From Streptomyces flaveolus (GTDB taxonomy: Bacteria; Actinomycetota; Actinomycetes; Streptomycetales; Streptomycetaceae): 64,000 nucleotides of DNA. Every line of letters starts with the position of its first letter. The first letter of the stretch is position 1. Shown in pieces: positions 26,750-35,891 of the stretch. The stretch covers positions 265,739 to 329,738 of the forward strand of contig NZ_BMRV01000009.1 in the NCBI RefSeq assembly GCF_014648815.1. The letters are read 5' to 3'. A model generated the notes under the pieces. The model had not been told where the DNA came from and ran no database searches. It saw nothing but the letters and a program-made list of their open reading frames with translations. A program made the translations under genes and the position numbers.

Positions 26750-27676
26750 ATGCAGCACGGCAAGTACCGGTTCATCGTGGGGTTCCTGGCGGTTCCCCTG
26801 GGACTGTACGCGCTCTTCGTCGTCTGGCCGTTCATCCAGTCCATCTACTACTCGTTCACGGACTGGACGGGACTGAGTCCCGAGTTCACGATGGTCGGCT
26901 TCGACAACTACTCACGGATGCTCGACGACGACATCTTCTGGAAGTCGTTGCAGCACAGCGTGATGTTCGCCCTGCTGGTGCCGCTGGTGACGCTCGGCCT
27001 GGCGCTGTTCTTCTCCTTCATGATCAACGTGGGGGGACGCCACCGCCGCGGCGGGCCGGTGATCACCGGTGTCCGCGGCTCCGGCTTCTACAAGATCGTC
27101 TACTTCTTCCCCCAGGTGCTGTCGATCGCGATCGTCGCCCTGCTGTTCGCGTTCGCGTACAACCCGGACAGCGGCGCGATCAACTCGCTGCTGCGCGGCA
27201 TCGGACTCGAATCGATCCAGCCGCTGTGGCTGGGCGACCCGAACCTGGCGCTGTGGTGCGTGATGGCGGTGCTCGTCTGGTCCACGGTCGGCTTCTTCGT
27301 GGTCCTGTTCTCCGCGGGCATGGCGTCCATCCCGGCGGAGCTGTACGAGGCCGCGCTGCTGGACGGGGCGAACCGCGCGACGACCTTCTTCAAGGTCACC
27401 CTGCCGCTGCTGTGGGACACCGTGCAGTCCGGCTGGGTCTACATGGGCATCCTCGCGCTCGGCGCCGAGTCGTTCGCGGTCGTACAGATCATGACGACCG
27501 GCCCCGGCGGCCCCGACTACTCGACCACCGTCATGGTCCTGTACGTGTACCAGAAGGCGTTCCGTGACGGTCAGGCCGCCTACGCCACCACGATCGGCGT
27601 CGCCCTGCTCATCGTCACGCTGGCCTTCGCCGCCGTCGTGATGCGACTGGGCCGGCGCGAGCGGCTGGAGTTCTGA
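26750..27676 (+). CDS. ngcF: Sugar ABC transporter permease, NgcF type
   Basis: A 308-residue integral membrane permease of the MalF-like class, with about six membrane segments (first at LAVPLGLYALFVVWPF) and the EAA loop ELYEAALLDGANRATTFF, which docks the ATPase. The ATG at 26750 is preferred although the ribosome site is weak; the frame is open from a GTG at 26669, so an N-terminal extension is possible. It lies 85 bp after ngcE and 2 bp before ngcG, in one operon. Confidence 0.93.
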   Translation: MQHGKYRFIVGFLAVPLGLYALFVVWPFIQSIYYSFTDWTGLSPEFTMVGFDNYSRMLDDDIFWKSLQHSVMFALLVPLVTLGLALFFSFMINVGGRHRRGGPVITGVRGSGFYKIVYFFPQVLSIAIVALLFAFAYNPDSGAINSLLRGIGLESIQPLWLGDPNLALWCVMAVLVWSTVGFFVVLFSAGMASIPAELYEAALLDGANRATTFFKVTLPLLWDTVQSGWVYMGILALGAESFAVVQIMTTGPGGPDYSTTVMVLYVYQKAFRDGQAAYATTIGVALLIVTLAFAAVVMRLGRRERLEF

Positions 27677-27678
27677 TC

Positions 27679-28602
27679 ATGAAGACGACCGAGACCCCCG
27701 CCCCCGTACCGGCCGAGTCCGGCCCTGTCGTCCGCAAGACCGAGGCCCCGCCCGGCGGACTCACCAAGGGGAAGAAGGAGGGCACCACCCTCAACGTCTT
27801 CTCCCACGGCGTCCTCGTCATCTGGGCGATCATGGTCGGGATGCCGCTGGTGTGGGCGGTGATGACCTCCTTCAAGGACGACGCCTCCATCTTCGGCTCG
27901 CCCTGGTCGCTGCCCGACAAGCTGCACTTCGACAACTGGTCGCGGGCCTGGTCACAGGCCCACATGGGCGACTACTTCCTCAACACCGTGCTGGTGGTCG
28001 GCGGCTCGCTCGTCGGCACCCTGGTGCTCGGCTCCATGGCGGCCTACGTGCTCGCCCGGTTCGACTTCCCGGGCAACCGGTTCATCTACTACTTGTTCAT
28101 CGGCGGCATGAGCTTCCCGATCATGCTCGCGCTGGTCCCGTTGTTCTACGTGGTGGACAACATGGGCCTGCTGAACACCATCCACGGGCTGATCCTGGTC
28201 TACATCGCGTACTCGCTGCCGTTCACGGTGTTCTTCCTGACCGGGTTCTTCCGGACCCTGCCGAGCTCGGTGGCGGAGGCGGCGTTCGTGGACGGGGCCT
28301 CCCACACCCGGACGTTCTTCCAGATCATGCTGCCGATGGCCAAGCCCGGCCTGATCAGCGTGGGGATCTTCAACTTCCTGGGGCAGTGGAACCAGTACAT
28401 GCTGCCCACCGTGCTGAACACCGACCCGGACAAGCACGTCCTCACCCAGGGCCTGGTGCAACTGGCGGTCAGCCAGGGCTACAAGGGCGACTGGTCCGGC
28501 CTCTTCGCGGGCCTGGTGATGGCGATGCTGCCGGTGCTGGCCGCCTACATCATCTTCCAGCGCCAGGTGGTCCAGGGCCTCACGGCGGGCGCCCTGAAGT
28601 AG
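27679..28602 (+). CDS. ngcG: Sugar ABC transporter permease, NgcG type
   Basis: A 307-residue MalG-like permease. A Pro-rich cytoplasmic N-terminus (about 35 residues) precedes six membrane segments. The EAA loop is present as SVAEAAFVDGASHTRTFF. The start lies two bases after the ngcF stop, which implies translational coupling. With NgcE and NgcF it should form the importer of GlcNAc or chitobiose. A hairpin follows the gene and separates it from the ROK regulator. Confidence 0.93.
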   Translation: MKTTETPAPVPAESGPVVRKTEAPPGGLTKGKKEGTTLNVFSHGVLVIWAIMVGMPLVWAVMTSFKDDASIFGSPWSLPDKLHFDNWSRAWSQAHMGDYFLNTVLVVGGSLVGTLVLGSMAAYVLARFDFPGNRFIYYLFIGGMSFPIMLALVPLFYVVDNMGLLNTIHGLILVYIAYSLPFTVFFLTGFFRTLPSSVAEAAFVDGASHTRTFFQIMLPMAKPGLISVGIFNFLGQWNQYMLPTVLNTDPDKHVLTQGLVQLAVSQGYKGDWSGLFAGLVMAMLPVLAAYIIFQRQVVQGLTAGALK

Positions 28603-28621
28603 CCCGCCCCGACCCTCGCGC

Positions 28622-28651
28622 ATGCCGCTCCCGGACCATCGGGGGCGGCAT
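28622..28651 (+). terminator. Hairpin terminator after ngcG
   Basis: An inverted repeat with ATGCCGC/GCGGCAT outer arms, further CCCG/CGGG pairing and a short loop begins 20 bases after the ngcG stop. Confidence 0.6.
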
Positions 28652-28785
28652 ACGTGTGCGTGTGCGGGGCACCCGGATGCGGTTCAACCTCTTGACGGGA
28701 GGCGACCCGAACGGCTCAGCTTAGAGTTCACTAGTTGGACATAGACGGGGCCTCATCGAAGCGGCCCCGTGCGCAGGAGGTCGTC

Positions 28786-29997
28786 GTGGAGACTCCCGGG
28801 TCGCAGTCGTCGCTGCACCGAGCCAACCTGGAACGGGTCGTACGAGCGGTACGGCTCGCCGGGTCGCTCACGCAGGCGGAGATCGCGAGGACGACGGGTC
28901 TGTCCGCGGCGACGGTCTCGAACATCGTCCGGGAACTGAAGGACGGCGGGACCGTCGAGGTCACGCCCACCTCGGCGGGCGGCCGCCGGGCCCGCAGCGT
29001 CTCGCTGAGCGGGGACGCGGGCATCGTCATCGGTGTCGACTTCGGGCACACGCATTTGCGCGTCGCGGTCGGGAACCTCGCCCACCAGGTGCTCGCCGAG
29101 GAGTCCGAGCCGCTGGACGTCGACGCGTCCTCGGCGCAGGGCTTCGACCGCGCGGAACAGCTGGTCAGCCGACTGATCGAGGCCACCGGCGTCGACCGTT
29201 CCAAGATCGCCGGCGTGGGCCTCGGCGTGCCCGGCCCGATCGACGTGGAGTCGGGGACGCTGGGCTCGACCGCCATCCTGCCCGGCTGGGGCGGCACCCG
29301 GCCCGCCGAGGAGCTGCGGGGGCGGCTCGGCGTGCCCGTGCACGTGGACAACGACGCCAACCTCGGCGCCCTCGGCGAGCTGGTCTGGGGCAGCGGCCGG
29401 GGGGTGCGCGACCTGGCGTACATCAAGGTCGCCAGCGGTGTCGGAGCGGGTCTCGTGATCAACGGCAAGATCTATCGGGGACCCGGCGGCACCGCAGGAG
29501 AAATCGGGCATATTACTCTGGATGAAGCCGGTCCCGTCTGCCGCTGCGGAAACCGCGGCTGCCTGGAGACCTTCGCGGCCGCACGCTATGTGCTCCCGCT
29601 GCTCCAGCCCAGTCACGGCACGGACCTGACGATGGAAGGCGTCGTGCGGCTGGCGCGGGACGGCGACCCGGGCTGCCGTCGGGTGATCGCCGACGTCGGC
29701 CGTCACATCGGCAGTGGAGTCGCCAATCTCTGCAACCTGCTCAACCCGAGCCGCGTGGTCCTCGGCGGCGATCTCGCCGAGGCGGGTGAGTTGGTGCTCG
29801 GCCCGATAAGGGAGTCCGTCGGCCGCTACGCCATCCCCAGCGCGGCGCGTCAACTCTCCGTACTTCCGGGGGCACTTGGGGGCCGTGCGGAGGTCCTCGG
29901 AGCGCTCGCCCTGGCGCTCAGCGAGATGGGCGATTCGACGCTTTTGGACGGGAGTGCGACCGGCGCCCTGTCCGCGGCCACCCCTGCCTTCACTTAG
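28786..29997 (+). CDS. rok7B7: ROK-family transcriptional regulator, Rok7B7 type
   Basis: A 403-residue regulator. An N-terminal winged helix (about residues 10-70, LTQAEIARTTGLSAATVSNIVREL) precedes a ROK sugar-kinase-like domain with the nucleotide-site VIGVDFGHTHLRVAVG, the sugar site HVDNDANLGALGE and GPGGTAGEIGH, and the zinc motif CRCGNRGCLE. GTG at 28786 was chosen because AGGAGG lies five bases before it; a TTG at 28735 is in frame but lacks support. In S. coelicolor the protein encoded between ngc and xyl genes, Rok7B7 (SCO6008), controls xylose uptake, carbon catabolite repression and antibiotic production. Its placement here between ngcEFG and xylFGH is the same. Confidence 0.93.
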   Translation: METPGSQSSLHRANLERVVRAVRLAGSLTQAEIARTTGLSAATVSNIVRELKDGGTVEVTPTSAGGRRARSVSLSGDAGIVIGVDFGHTHLRVAVGNLAHQVLAEESEPLDVDASSAQGFDRAEQLVSRLIEATGVDRSKIAGVGLGVPGPIDVESGTLGSTAILPGWGGTRPAEELRGRLGVPVHVDNDANLGALGELVWGSGRGVRDLAYIKVASGVGAGLVINGKIYRGPGGTAGEIGHITLDEAGPVCRCGNRGCLETFAAARYVLPLLQPSHGTDLTMEGVVRLARDGDPGCRRVIADVGRHIGSGVANLCNLLNPSRVVLGGDLAEAGELVLGPIRESVGRYAIPSAARQLSVLPGALGGRAEVLGALALALSEMGDSTLLDGSATGALSAATPAFT

Positions 29998-30003
29998 AGA
30001 ACG

Positions 30004-30021
30004 GATGGCACCGTTGCCATC
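30004..30021. promoter_or_regulatory. Palindrome between rok7B7 and xylF
   Basis: GATGGCA and TGCCATC form perfect 7-bp arms around a 4-base centre, about 100 bases before the xylF start and just after the rok7B7 stop. It is a candidate operator for Rok7B7 or another sugar regulator. Confidence 0.45.
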
Positions 30022-30118
30022 TCGTTAAGGATTTACTTCTTGACGTCGCACGTGTGGCCGAGTTGACTTCCAGCCACCTCGGCCGCAACGACGCGGCCTC
30101 GTCAGGGAGGTTTCTGAA

Positions 30119-31234
30119 GTGAACACGCGTATGCGTCGTGCCGCCGTTGCCGTTGCCGCCACCGCCATGGCCGTCTCGCTCGCCGCCTGTGGCAGCGCCA
30201 AGGAGTCCGGCGACAAGGCCGACTCGTCCGACTCCGGCGCCAAGAAGGGCGACGCCATCAAGGTCGGTCTGCTCCTTCCGGAGAACCAGACCGCGCGCTA
30301 CGAGAAGTTCGACAAGCCCTTGATCGAGAAGAAGGTCAAGGAGCTCACGAACAACAAGGGCGAGGTGGTCTACGCCAACGCCAAGCAGGACGCCAGCCAG
30401 CAGTCGCAGCAGGTCGACACGATGGTGACCAACAAGGTCGACGTCCTGATCGTGGACGCGGTGGACTCCAAGGCCATCGCCGGTTCGATCAAGAAGGCCA
30501 AGGACGCGGGCATCCCGGTCGTCGCCTACGACCGCCTGGCCGAGGGCCCGATCGACGCCTACACCTCGTTCGACAACGTGACCGTCGGCAAGACGCAGGG
30601 CGAGGCCCTGCTGAAGGCGCTGGGCGACAAGGCCAAGGACGGCCAGATCGTCATGATGAACGGTTCCTCCACCGACCCGAACGCCGCCCAGTTCAAGGAG
30701 GGCGCCCACTCCGTCCTCGACGGCAAGGTGAAGGTCGGCCGCGAGTACGACACCAAGGAGTGGAAGCCGGAGAACGCCAACGCCAACATGGAGGGCGCCA
30801 TCTCCGCCCTCGGCAAGGACAAGATCGTCGGCGTCTACTCCGCCAACGACGGCATGGCGGGCGGCATCATCACCGCCCTGAAGGCCGCCGGCATCAGCAA
30901 CATCCCGGTCACCGGCCAGGACGCCGAGCTCGCGGGCGTGCAGCGCATCCTCACCGGTGAGCAGTACATGAGCGTCTACAAGTCGTACCCGCAGGAGGCC
31001 GCGGTCGCCGGTGAGATGGCCGTCGCCCTCGCCCAGGGCAAGTCGCTCGACTCCATCGCCACGAGCAAGGCCGACAGCGCCACCACCAAGGGCGTTCCGA
31101 CGGTGCTCGTCCCGGTCGTCTCGCTGACCAAGGACAACATCAACGAGACCGTCATCAAGGAGGGCTTCTACACCCTCGACGAGATCTGCGCCGGCAAGTA
31201 CAAGGCCGCCTGCGACAAGGCCGGCCTGAAGTAA
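30119..31234 (+). CDS. xylF: Xylose-type ABC transporter substrate-binding lipoprotein
   Basis: A 371-residue lipoprotein with the lipobox LAAC after a short basic signal, then a type I periplasmic-binding-protein fold (VGLLLPENQTARYEKFD, VDTMVTNKVDVLIVDAVDSKAIAG, GIPVVAYDRL, VYSANDGMAGGIITALKAAG, VTGQDAELAGVQRI). The pattern closely follows XylF, the D-xylose-binding protein. GTG at 30119 has GGGAGG eight bases upstream. It heads the xylFGH cluster directly after rok7B7. Two strong hairpins separate it from xylG, which probably raises its level relative to the membrane components. Confidence 0.93.
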   Translation: MNTRMRRAAVAVAATAMAVSLAACGSAKESGDKADSSDSGAKKGDAIKVGLLLPENQTARYEKFDKPLIEKKVKELTNNKGEVVYANAKQDASQQSQQVDTMVTNKVDVLIVDAVDSKAIAGSIKKAKDAGIPVVAYDRLAEGPIDAYTSFDNVTVGKTQGEALLKALGDKAKDGQIVMMNGSSTDPNAAQFKEGAHSVLDGKVKVGREYDTKEWKPENANANMEGAISALGKDKIVGVYSANDGMAGGIITALKAAGISNIPVTGQDAELAGVQRILTGEQYMSVYKSYPQEAAVAGEMAVALAQGKSLDSIATSKADSATTKGVPTVLVPVVSLTKDNINETVIKEGFYTLDEICAGKYKAACDKAGLK

Positions 31235-31245
31235 GCAGTCCCGTC

Positions 31246-31337
31246 CCCGTACCCGCCGAGCGGGTACGGGACCGGCTGCACGCGGCTTCCTCCGGCGCCC
31301 CGCATCATCAGCCCCGCAAGCTACGCGGGGCGCCGGA
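31246..31337 (+). terminator. Tandem hairpins between xylF and xylG
   Basis: The first stem has 10-bp perfect arms (31246-31255 and 31261-31270). The second has 13-bp perfect arms (31291-31303 and 31325-31337) with a 21-base loop. They follow the xylF stop inside the operon and could act as an attenuator or as a 3' stabiliser of the xylF message. Confidence 0.6.
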
Positions 31338-31405
31338 CGGAAATCACCACCCCCAAACTTCTGCACAACCTCCCGCCGGGTCAGGCGGCGAAGGAGATGG
31401 TTCAC

Positions 31406-32188
31406 GTGTCCGCTACGCCCGTGCTGGCGTTGCGCGGGGTCTCCAAGCGATTCGGTGCCGTCCAGGCGCTCACCGACGTAGAGCTTGAGGTCCACGCCGG
31501 TGAGGTGGTCGCCCTGGTCGGCGACAACGGAGCCGGAAAATCCACGCTGGTCAAGACGATCGCCGGCGTGCACCCCATCGACGAGGGCGCCATCGAGTGG
31601 GACGGCAAGGCCGTCACCATCAACAGGCCGCACGACGCCCAGAACCTGGGCATCGCGACGGTCTACCAGGACCTCGCGCTGTGCGACAACATCGACGTCG
31701 TCGGCAACCTCTACCTGGGCCGGGAGCTGCGCAAGCGCGGCGTCCTGGACGAGGTGGAGATGGAGCGCCGGTCCCGCGAGCTGCTGGACACGCTGTCCAT
31801 CCGCATCCCCAGCGTCCGCATCCCGATCGCCTCCCTCTCCGGCGGTCAGCGCCAGGTCGTGGCGATCGCCCGCTCCATGCTCGGCGAGCCCAAGCTGGTC
31901 ATCCTCGACGAGCCCACCGCCGCCCTCGGCGTCGAGCAGACCGCGCAGGTCCTCGACCTGGTCGAGCGGCTGCGCGAGCGCGGTCACGCCGTCATCCTCA
32001 TCAGCCACAACATGGCCGATGTGAAGGCGGTCGCCGACAAGGTCGCCGTCCTGCGCCTCGGGCGCAACAACGGCGTCTTCGAGGTCAAGTCGACCTCGCA
32101 GGAAGAGATCATCTCCGCCATCACGGGCGCCACGGACAACGCCGTGACCCGTCGTGCGGCGCGCACCAATGGGGAGATCCAGAAGTGA
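31406..32188 (+). CDS. xylG: Sugar ABC transporter ATP-binding protein, XylG type (single ABC domain)
   Basis: A 260-residue ATPase with Walker A GDNGAGKST, signature LSGGQRQ, Walker B VILDEPTAALG and the switch His in LISHN. It energises the XylH permease. GTG at 31406 is preferred because AAGGAG lies nine bases before it; the ATG at 31397 overlaps the ribosome site. E. coli XylG and most ribose/xylose-class ATPases have two fused ABC domains of about 500 residues; this one has only one and so should act as a homodimer. It overlaps xylH by four bases (GTGA). Confidence 0.92.
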   Translation: MSATPVLALRGVSKRFGAVQALTDVELEVHAGEVVALVGDNGAGKSTLVKTIAGVHPIDEGAIEWDGKAVTINRPHDAQNLGIATVYQDLALCDNIDVVGNLYLGRELRKRGVLDEVEMERRSRELLDTLSIRIPSVRIPIASLSGGQRQVVAIARSMLGEPKLVILDEPTAALGVEQTAQVLDLVERLRERGHAVILISHNMADVKAVADKVAVLRLGRNNGVFEVKSTSQEEIISAITGATDNAVTRRAARTNGEIQK

Positions 32189-33477
32189 GTATCGACAAGA
32201 CCTCCACCCCCGCCGGGGACCACGCCGTGGAGAACCCCGAGGCCGCCTCCGCCGCGGTCCCCACGGTCGACCCCCGGCTGCTGGTGCGCGAGCAGGGCTT
32301 CGCGGGCTACCTCAGCGAGTTCAAGCGGAAGATGAAGGCCGGTGACCTCGGGTCCCTCCCGGTCGTCGTCGGTCTGCTGATCATCTGGGCCATCTTCACC
32401 AGCCTGAACTCCAACTTCCTCACCGCCGGCAACTTCTCCGACATGTCGATCGCCATGGTCGGCACCGGCATGATCGCCGTCGGCATCGTCTTCGTCCTGC
32501 TGCTCGGCGAGATCGACCTGTCGGTCGGCTCGGTCAGCGGTGTCGCGGGCGCCACCTTCGCGGTGCTGAGCGTCACGCACGGGATGAACGAGATCCTGGC
32601 CCTGGTGCTGGCCATCCTCACGGGCACCGTGGCCGGCGCGATCCACGGCTTCGTCTTCGCGAAGATCGGTGTCCCGGCCTTCGCCGTGACCCTGGCCGGC
32701 CTGCTGTTCTGGCAGGGCTTCATGCTGCAGATCCTCGGCAGCAACGGCACCATCAACCTGGACGCCGACGGTGTGGTCGCCAAGCTGACCAGCTACTACT
32801 TCACCGACGTGGCCGCCGCCTACGGCCTGGCGATCGTCGTGACCGCGGGGTACTTCCTCACCGCGTTCTTCGACAACCGCCGCCGCGCGGCCGCCGGGGT
32901 GCCGTCCCGGCCGCTGAGCGAGATCGTCGTGCGCACGGTGCTGCTGGCCGTGCTGGCCTTCGCCGTGGCGATCGTCTTCAACCAGTACAAGGGCCTGCCC
33001 CTGGCCGTGGTGATCTTCCTGGCGTTCCTGCTGCTCACGGACTTCGTGCTGCGCCGCACCGCCTACGGTCGCAAGATCTACGCGCTCGGCGGCAGCGTCG
33101 AGGCGTCCCGCAGGGCCGGTATCAACGTCGACCTGGTCCGCATCTCGGTCTTCGCGATCGCCGGTACCTTCGCCGCGATCGGCGGCCTCTTCGTCGCCTC
33201 GAAGATCGCCTCCGCCAACCAGGGCGCGGGCACCGGTGAGTTCCTGATGAACGTCATCGCCGCGGCCGTGATCGGCGGCACGTCCCTCTTCGGCGGCCGC
33301 GGCCGCACCTGGGACGCGCTGCTCGGTGTGATGGTCATCATCTCGATCCAGTACGGCCTCGCCCTGGAGGGCATCGCCTCGCCGGTCCAGTACATGATCA
33401 CCGGTGGTGTGCTGCTGGCGACCGTCGTCATCGACGCGGTCACCCGCAAGACACAGAAGACGGCCGGCCGCGCCTAG
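32185..33477 (+). CDS. xylH: Sugar ABC transporter permease, XylH type
   Basis: A 430-residue integral membrane permease of the ribose/xylose class (BPD_transp_2 type), with about ten or more membrane segments, the family motif GEIDLSVGSV and the ATPase-contact region GRKIYALGGSVEASRRAGI. The start GTG overlaps the xylG stop, and GGGGAG sits about eight bases upstream, inside xylG. A cytoplasmic N-terminal extension of about 45 residues precedes the first membrane segment. With XylF and XylG it should import xylose or a related pentose. Confidence 0.92.
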   Translation: MSIDKTSTPAGDHAVENPEAASAAVPTVDPRLLVREQGFAGYLSEFKRKMKAGDLGSLPVVVGLLIIWAIFTSLNSNFLTAGNFSDMSIAMVGTGMIAVGIVFVLLLGEIDLSVGSVSGVAGATFAVLSVTHGMNEILALVLAILTGTVAGAIHGFVFAKIGVPAFAVTLAGLLFWQGFMLQILGSNGTINLDADGVVAKLTSYYFTDVAAAYGLAIVVTAGYFLTAFFDNRRRAAAGVPSRPLSEIVVRTVLLAVLAFAVAIVFNQYKGLPLAVVIFLAFLLLTDFVLRRTAYGRKIYALGGSVEASRRAGINVDLVRISVFAIAGTFAAIGGLFVASKIASANQGAGTGEFLMNVIAAAVIGGTSLFGGRGRTWDALLGVMVIISIQYGLALEGIASPVQYMITGGVLLATVVIDAVTRKTQKTAGRA

Positions 33478-33575
33478 GGGCTGTCGTGCGGATCAGGCGG
33501 GCTCCGGGCGACGGTGCCAGGCCCCGCGATCCCGGCAGGATTCAAACGACGCCCCCTGGCCGCACGGCCGACGAC

Positions 33576-33622
33576 GGTCCGCCCGCCCCACCCATCTGAG
33601 CCATGGGTGGGGCGGGCGGACC
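33576..33622. terminator. Perfect 20-bp hairpin in the 349-bp gap between xylH and dxs
   Basis: Arms at 33576-33595 and 33603-33622 are perfectly complementary with a 7-base loop, which should terminate the xyl transcript. In the rest of the gap (33478-33826) I see no gene; the last 130 bases presumably hold the dxs promoter. Confidence 0.75.
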
Positions 33623-33826
33623 GCTGTGCGTGCGGCTGTCGGGAGCCTCCGCCGGGCGAGCCGACAAAACGGAAAGATCGGAAAGAGGGCTCCCGGCGAC
33701 GTAGAAGCAGCCACCGTTGGGTACAGCCGAACGCGTGATGTACGACGCACCGCCCGGACACGTTCCGCCGGGGCGGAACATTAGACTCGTCGAGCCCGGC
33801 AACAGCTCTACTTCAAGGAGGCACGG

Positions 33827-35755
33827 GTGCCGCTGCTGACCCGCATCACGGGACCGCGCGATCTGGACCGGCTCAGCCTGGAAGAGCTGGGCCGGCTGGC
33901 AGAGGAGATCCGGACCTTCCTCGTCGACGCCGTCTCCAAGACCGGCGGCCACCTCGGCCCCAACCTCGGCGTGGTGGAACTCACCCTCGCCCTGCACCGC
34001 GTCTTCGACTCGCCGAAGGACAAGGTGCTGTGGGACACGGGCCACCAGTCCTACGTGCACAAGCTGCTCACGGGCCGCCAGGACTTCTCGAAGCTGAAGA
34101 TGAAGGGCGGCCTGTCGGGCTACCCCTCGCAGGCCGAGTCCGAGCACGACGTCATCGAGAACAGCCACGCCTCCACCGTCCTCGGCTGGGCCGACGGCAT
34201 CGCCAAGGCCAACCAGGTCCTCGACCGCGACGACCACGTCGTCGCCGTCATCGGTGACGGCGCGCTCACCGGCGGCATGGCCTGGGAGGCACTGAACAAC
34301 ATCGCCGCCGCCAAGGACCGCCCCCTCGTCATCGTCGTCAACGACAACGAGCGCTCCTACGCCCCGACCATCGGCGGCCTCGCCAACCACCTGGCCACCC
34401 TGCGCACCACCGACGGCTACGAGCGCTTCCTGGCCCGTACCAAGGAGGTCCTGGAGCGCACCCCGGTCGTCGGCCGCCCGCTCTACGACACTCTGCACGG
34501 CGCGAAGAAGGGCCTGAAGGACTTCATCGCCCCGCAGGGCATGTTCGAGGACCTCGGCCTGAAGTACGTCGGCCCCATCGACGGCCACGACCTCGAGGCC
34601 CTGGAGTCCGCCCTCACCCGCGCCAAGCGCTTCGGCGGCCCCGTCATCGTGCACTGCCTCACCGAGAAGGGCCGCGGCTACCAGCCCGCCCTCCAGGACG
34701 AGGCCGACCGTTTCCACGCCGTCGGCAAGATCCACCCCGACACCGGCCTGCCCATCTCCACCTCCGGCGCCGACTGGACGTCCGTCTTCGGCGACGAGAT
34801 GGTCAAGATCGGCACGGAGCGCGAGGACGTCGTCGCCATCACCGCGGCCATGCTCCAGCCGGTCGGCCTCGACAAGTTCGCCAAGGCCTTCCCCGACCGT
34901 GTCTACGACGTCGGCATCGCCGAGCAGCACGGCGCCGTCTCCGCGGCCGGCCTCGCCCACGGCGGCGTCCACCCGGTCTTCGCGGTGTACGCCACCTTCC
35001 TCAACCGCGCCTTCGACCAGGTCCTGATGGACGTGGCCCTGCACAAGTGCGGCGTCACCTTCGTGCTGGACCGCGCGGGTGTCACCGGCACCGACGGCGC
35101 CTCCCACAACGGCATGTGGGACATGTCGATCCTTCAGGTCGTCCCCGGCCTGCGGCTCGCCGCCCCGCGCGACGCCGACCAGGTCCGCGCCCAGCTGCGC
35201 GAGGCCGTCGAGGTCGACGACGCGCCGACCGTGGTCCGCTTCTCCAAGGGCGCCGTCGGCCCCGCCGTGCCCGCCGTCGGCCGCGTCGGCGGCATGGACG
35301 TCCTGCGCGCACCCGGCACCGACACCCCGGACGTCCTGCTGGTCTCCGTCGGCGCCCTCGCGCCGATGTGCCTGGAGGTCGCCGACCTGCTGACCAAGCA
35401 GGGCATCACCACCACCGTGGTCGACCCGCGCTGGGTCAAGCCCGTCGACGAGGCCATGGCCCCGCTCGCCGAGCGCCACCGGGTGGTCGTCACCGTCGAG
35501 GACAACTCCCGCGTGGGCGGCGTCGGCTCCGCCGTCGCACAGGCCCTGCGCGACGCGGGCGTCGACGTACCGCTGCGCGACTTCGGCATCCCGCCGCGCT
35601 TCCTCGACCACGCCTCCCGCGCCGAGGTCCTGGCCGAGATCGGGCTCACCGCGCCCGACATCGCCCGCCAGGTCACCGGCCTGGTCGCCAAGCTCGACGG
35701 ACGGTACGAGCGCGCCGGGGCCGAGGTGGACTCCGTGGAGGCGGCGCGCGACTGA
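33827..35755 (+). CDS. dxs: 1-deoxy-D-xylulose-5-phosphate synthase
   Basis: First enzyme of the MEP isoprenoid pathway: condenses pyruvate and glyceraldehyde 3-phosphate to DXP using thiamine diphosphate. The 642-residue protein shows the substrate motif GHLGPNLGVVELT, the TPP-binding GDGALTGGMAWEALN with downstream NDNERSYAP, and the pyrimidine-domain Glu in YDVGIAEQHG. GTG at 33827 follows CAAGGAGG with suitable spacing. It stands alone between two hairpins, so it is probably its own transcript. S. coelicolor has an orthologue in the same neighbourhood (SCO6013) besides a second dxs elsewhere. Confidence 0.97.
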   Translation: MPLLTRITGPRDLDRLSLEELGRLAEEIRTFLVDAVSKTGGHLGPNLGVVELTLALHRVFDSPKDKVLWDTGHQSYVHKLLTGRQDFSKLKMKGGLSGYPSQAESEHDVIENSHASTVLGWADGIAKANQVLDRDDHVVAVIGDGALTGGMAWEALNNIAAAKDRPLVIVVNDNERSYAPTIGGLANHLATLRTTDGYERFLARTKEVLERTPVVGRPLYDTLHGAKKGLKDFIAPQGMFEDLGLKYVGPIDGHDLEALESALTRAKRFGGPVIVHCLTEKGRGYQPALQDEADRFHAVGKIHPDTGLPISTSGADWTSVFGDEMVKIGTEREDVVAITAAMLQPVGLDKFAKAFPDRVYDVGIAEQHGAVSAAGLAHGGVHPVFAVYATFLNRAFDQVLMDVALHKCGVTFVLDRAGVTGTDGASHNGMWDMSILQVVPGLRLAAPRDADQVRAQLREAVEVDDAPTVVRFSKGAVGPAVPAVGRVGGMDVLRAPGTDTPDVLLVSVGALAPMCLEVADLLTKQGITTTVVDPRWVKPVDEAMAPLAERHRVVVTVEDNSRVGGVGSAVAQALRDAGVDVPLRDFGIPPRFLDHASRAEVLAEIGLTAPDIARQVTGLVAKLDGRYERAGAEVDSVEAARD

Positions 35756-35763
35756 CGTACGGC

Positions 35764-35812
35764 CGGATGGGCAGGTTCTCCACTCGTTGCAGTGGTGAAA
35801 CCTGCCCATCCG
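35764..35812 (+). terminator. Hairpin terminator after dxs
   Basis: Perfect 14-bp outer arms (35764-35777 and 35799-35812) enclose a further short stem (CCACT/AGTGG). It starts nine bases after the dxs stop. Confidence 0.75.
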
Positions 35813-35891
35813 CGTGAATCCGCTCACACCCGGGCATACGCACTACGCCCCCTCACGATCATGTCGAGGACGACAAGCGTCGGAGGTACCC

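Noticed and set aside
33538..33547. tRNA T-loop-like sequence (GGATTCAAAC) in the xylH-dxs gap
   Set aside because: No acceptor, D or anticodon stems can be formed around it; it is next to a terminator hairpin.
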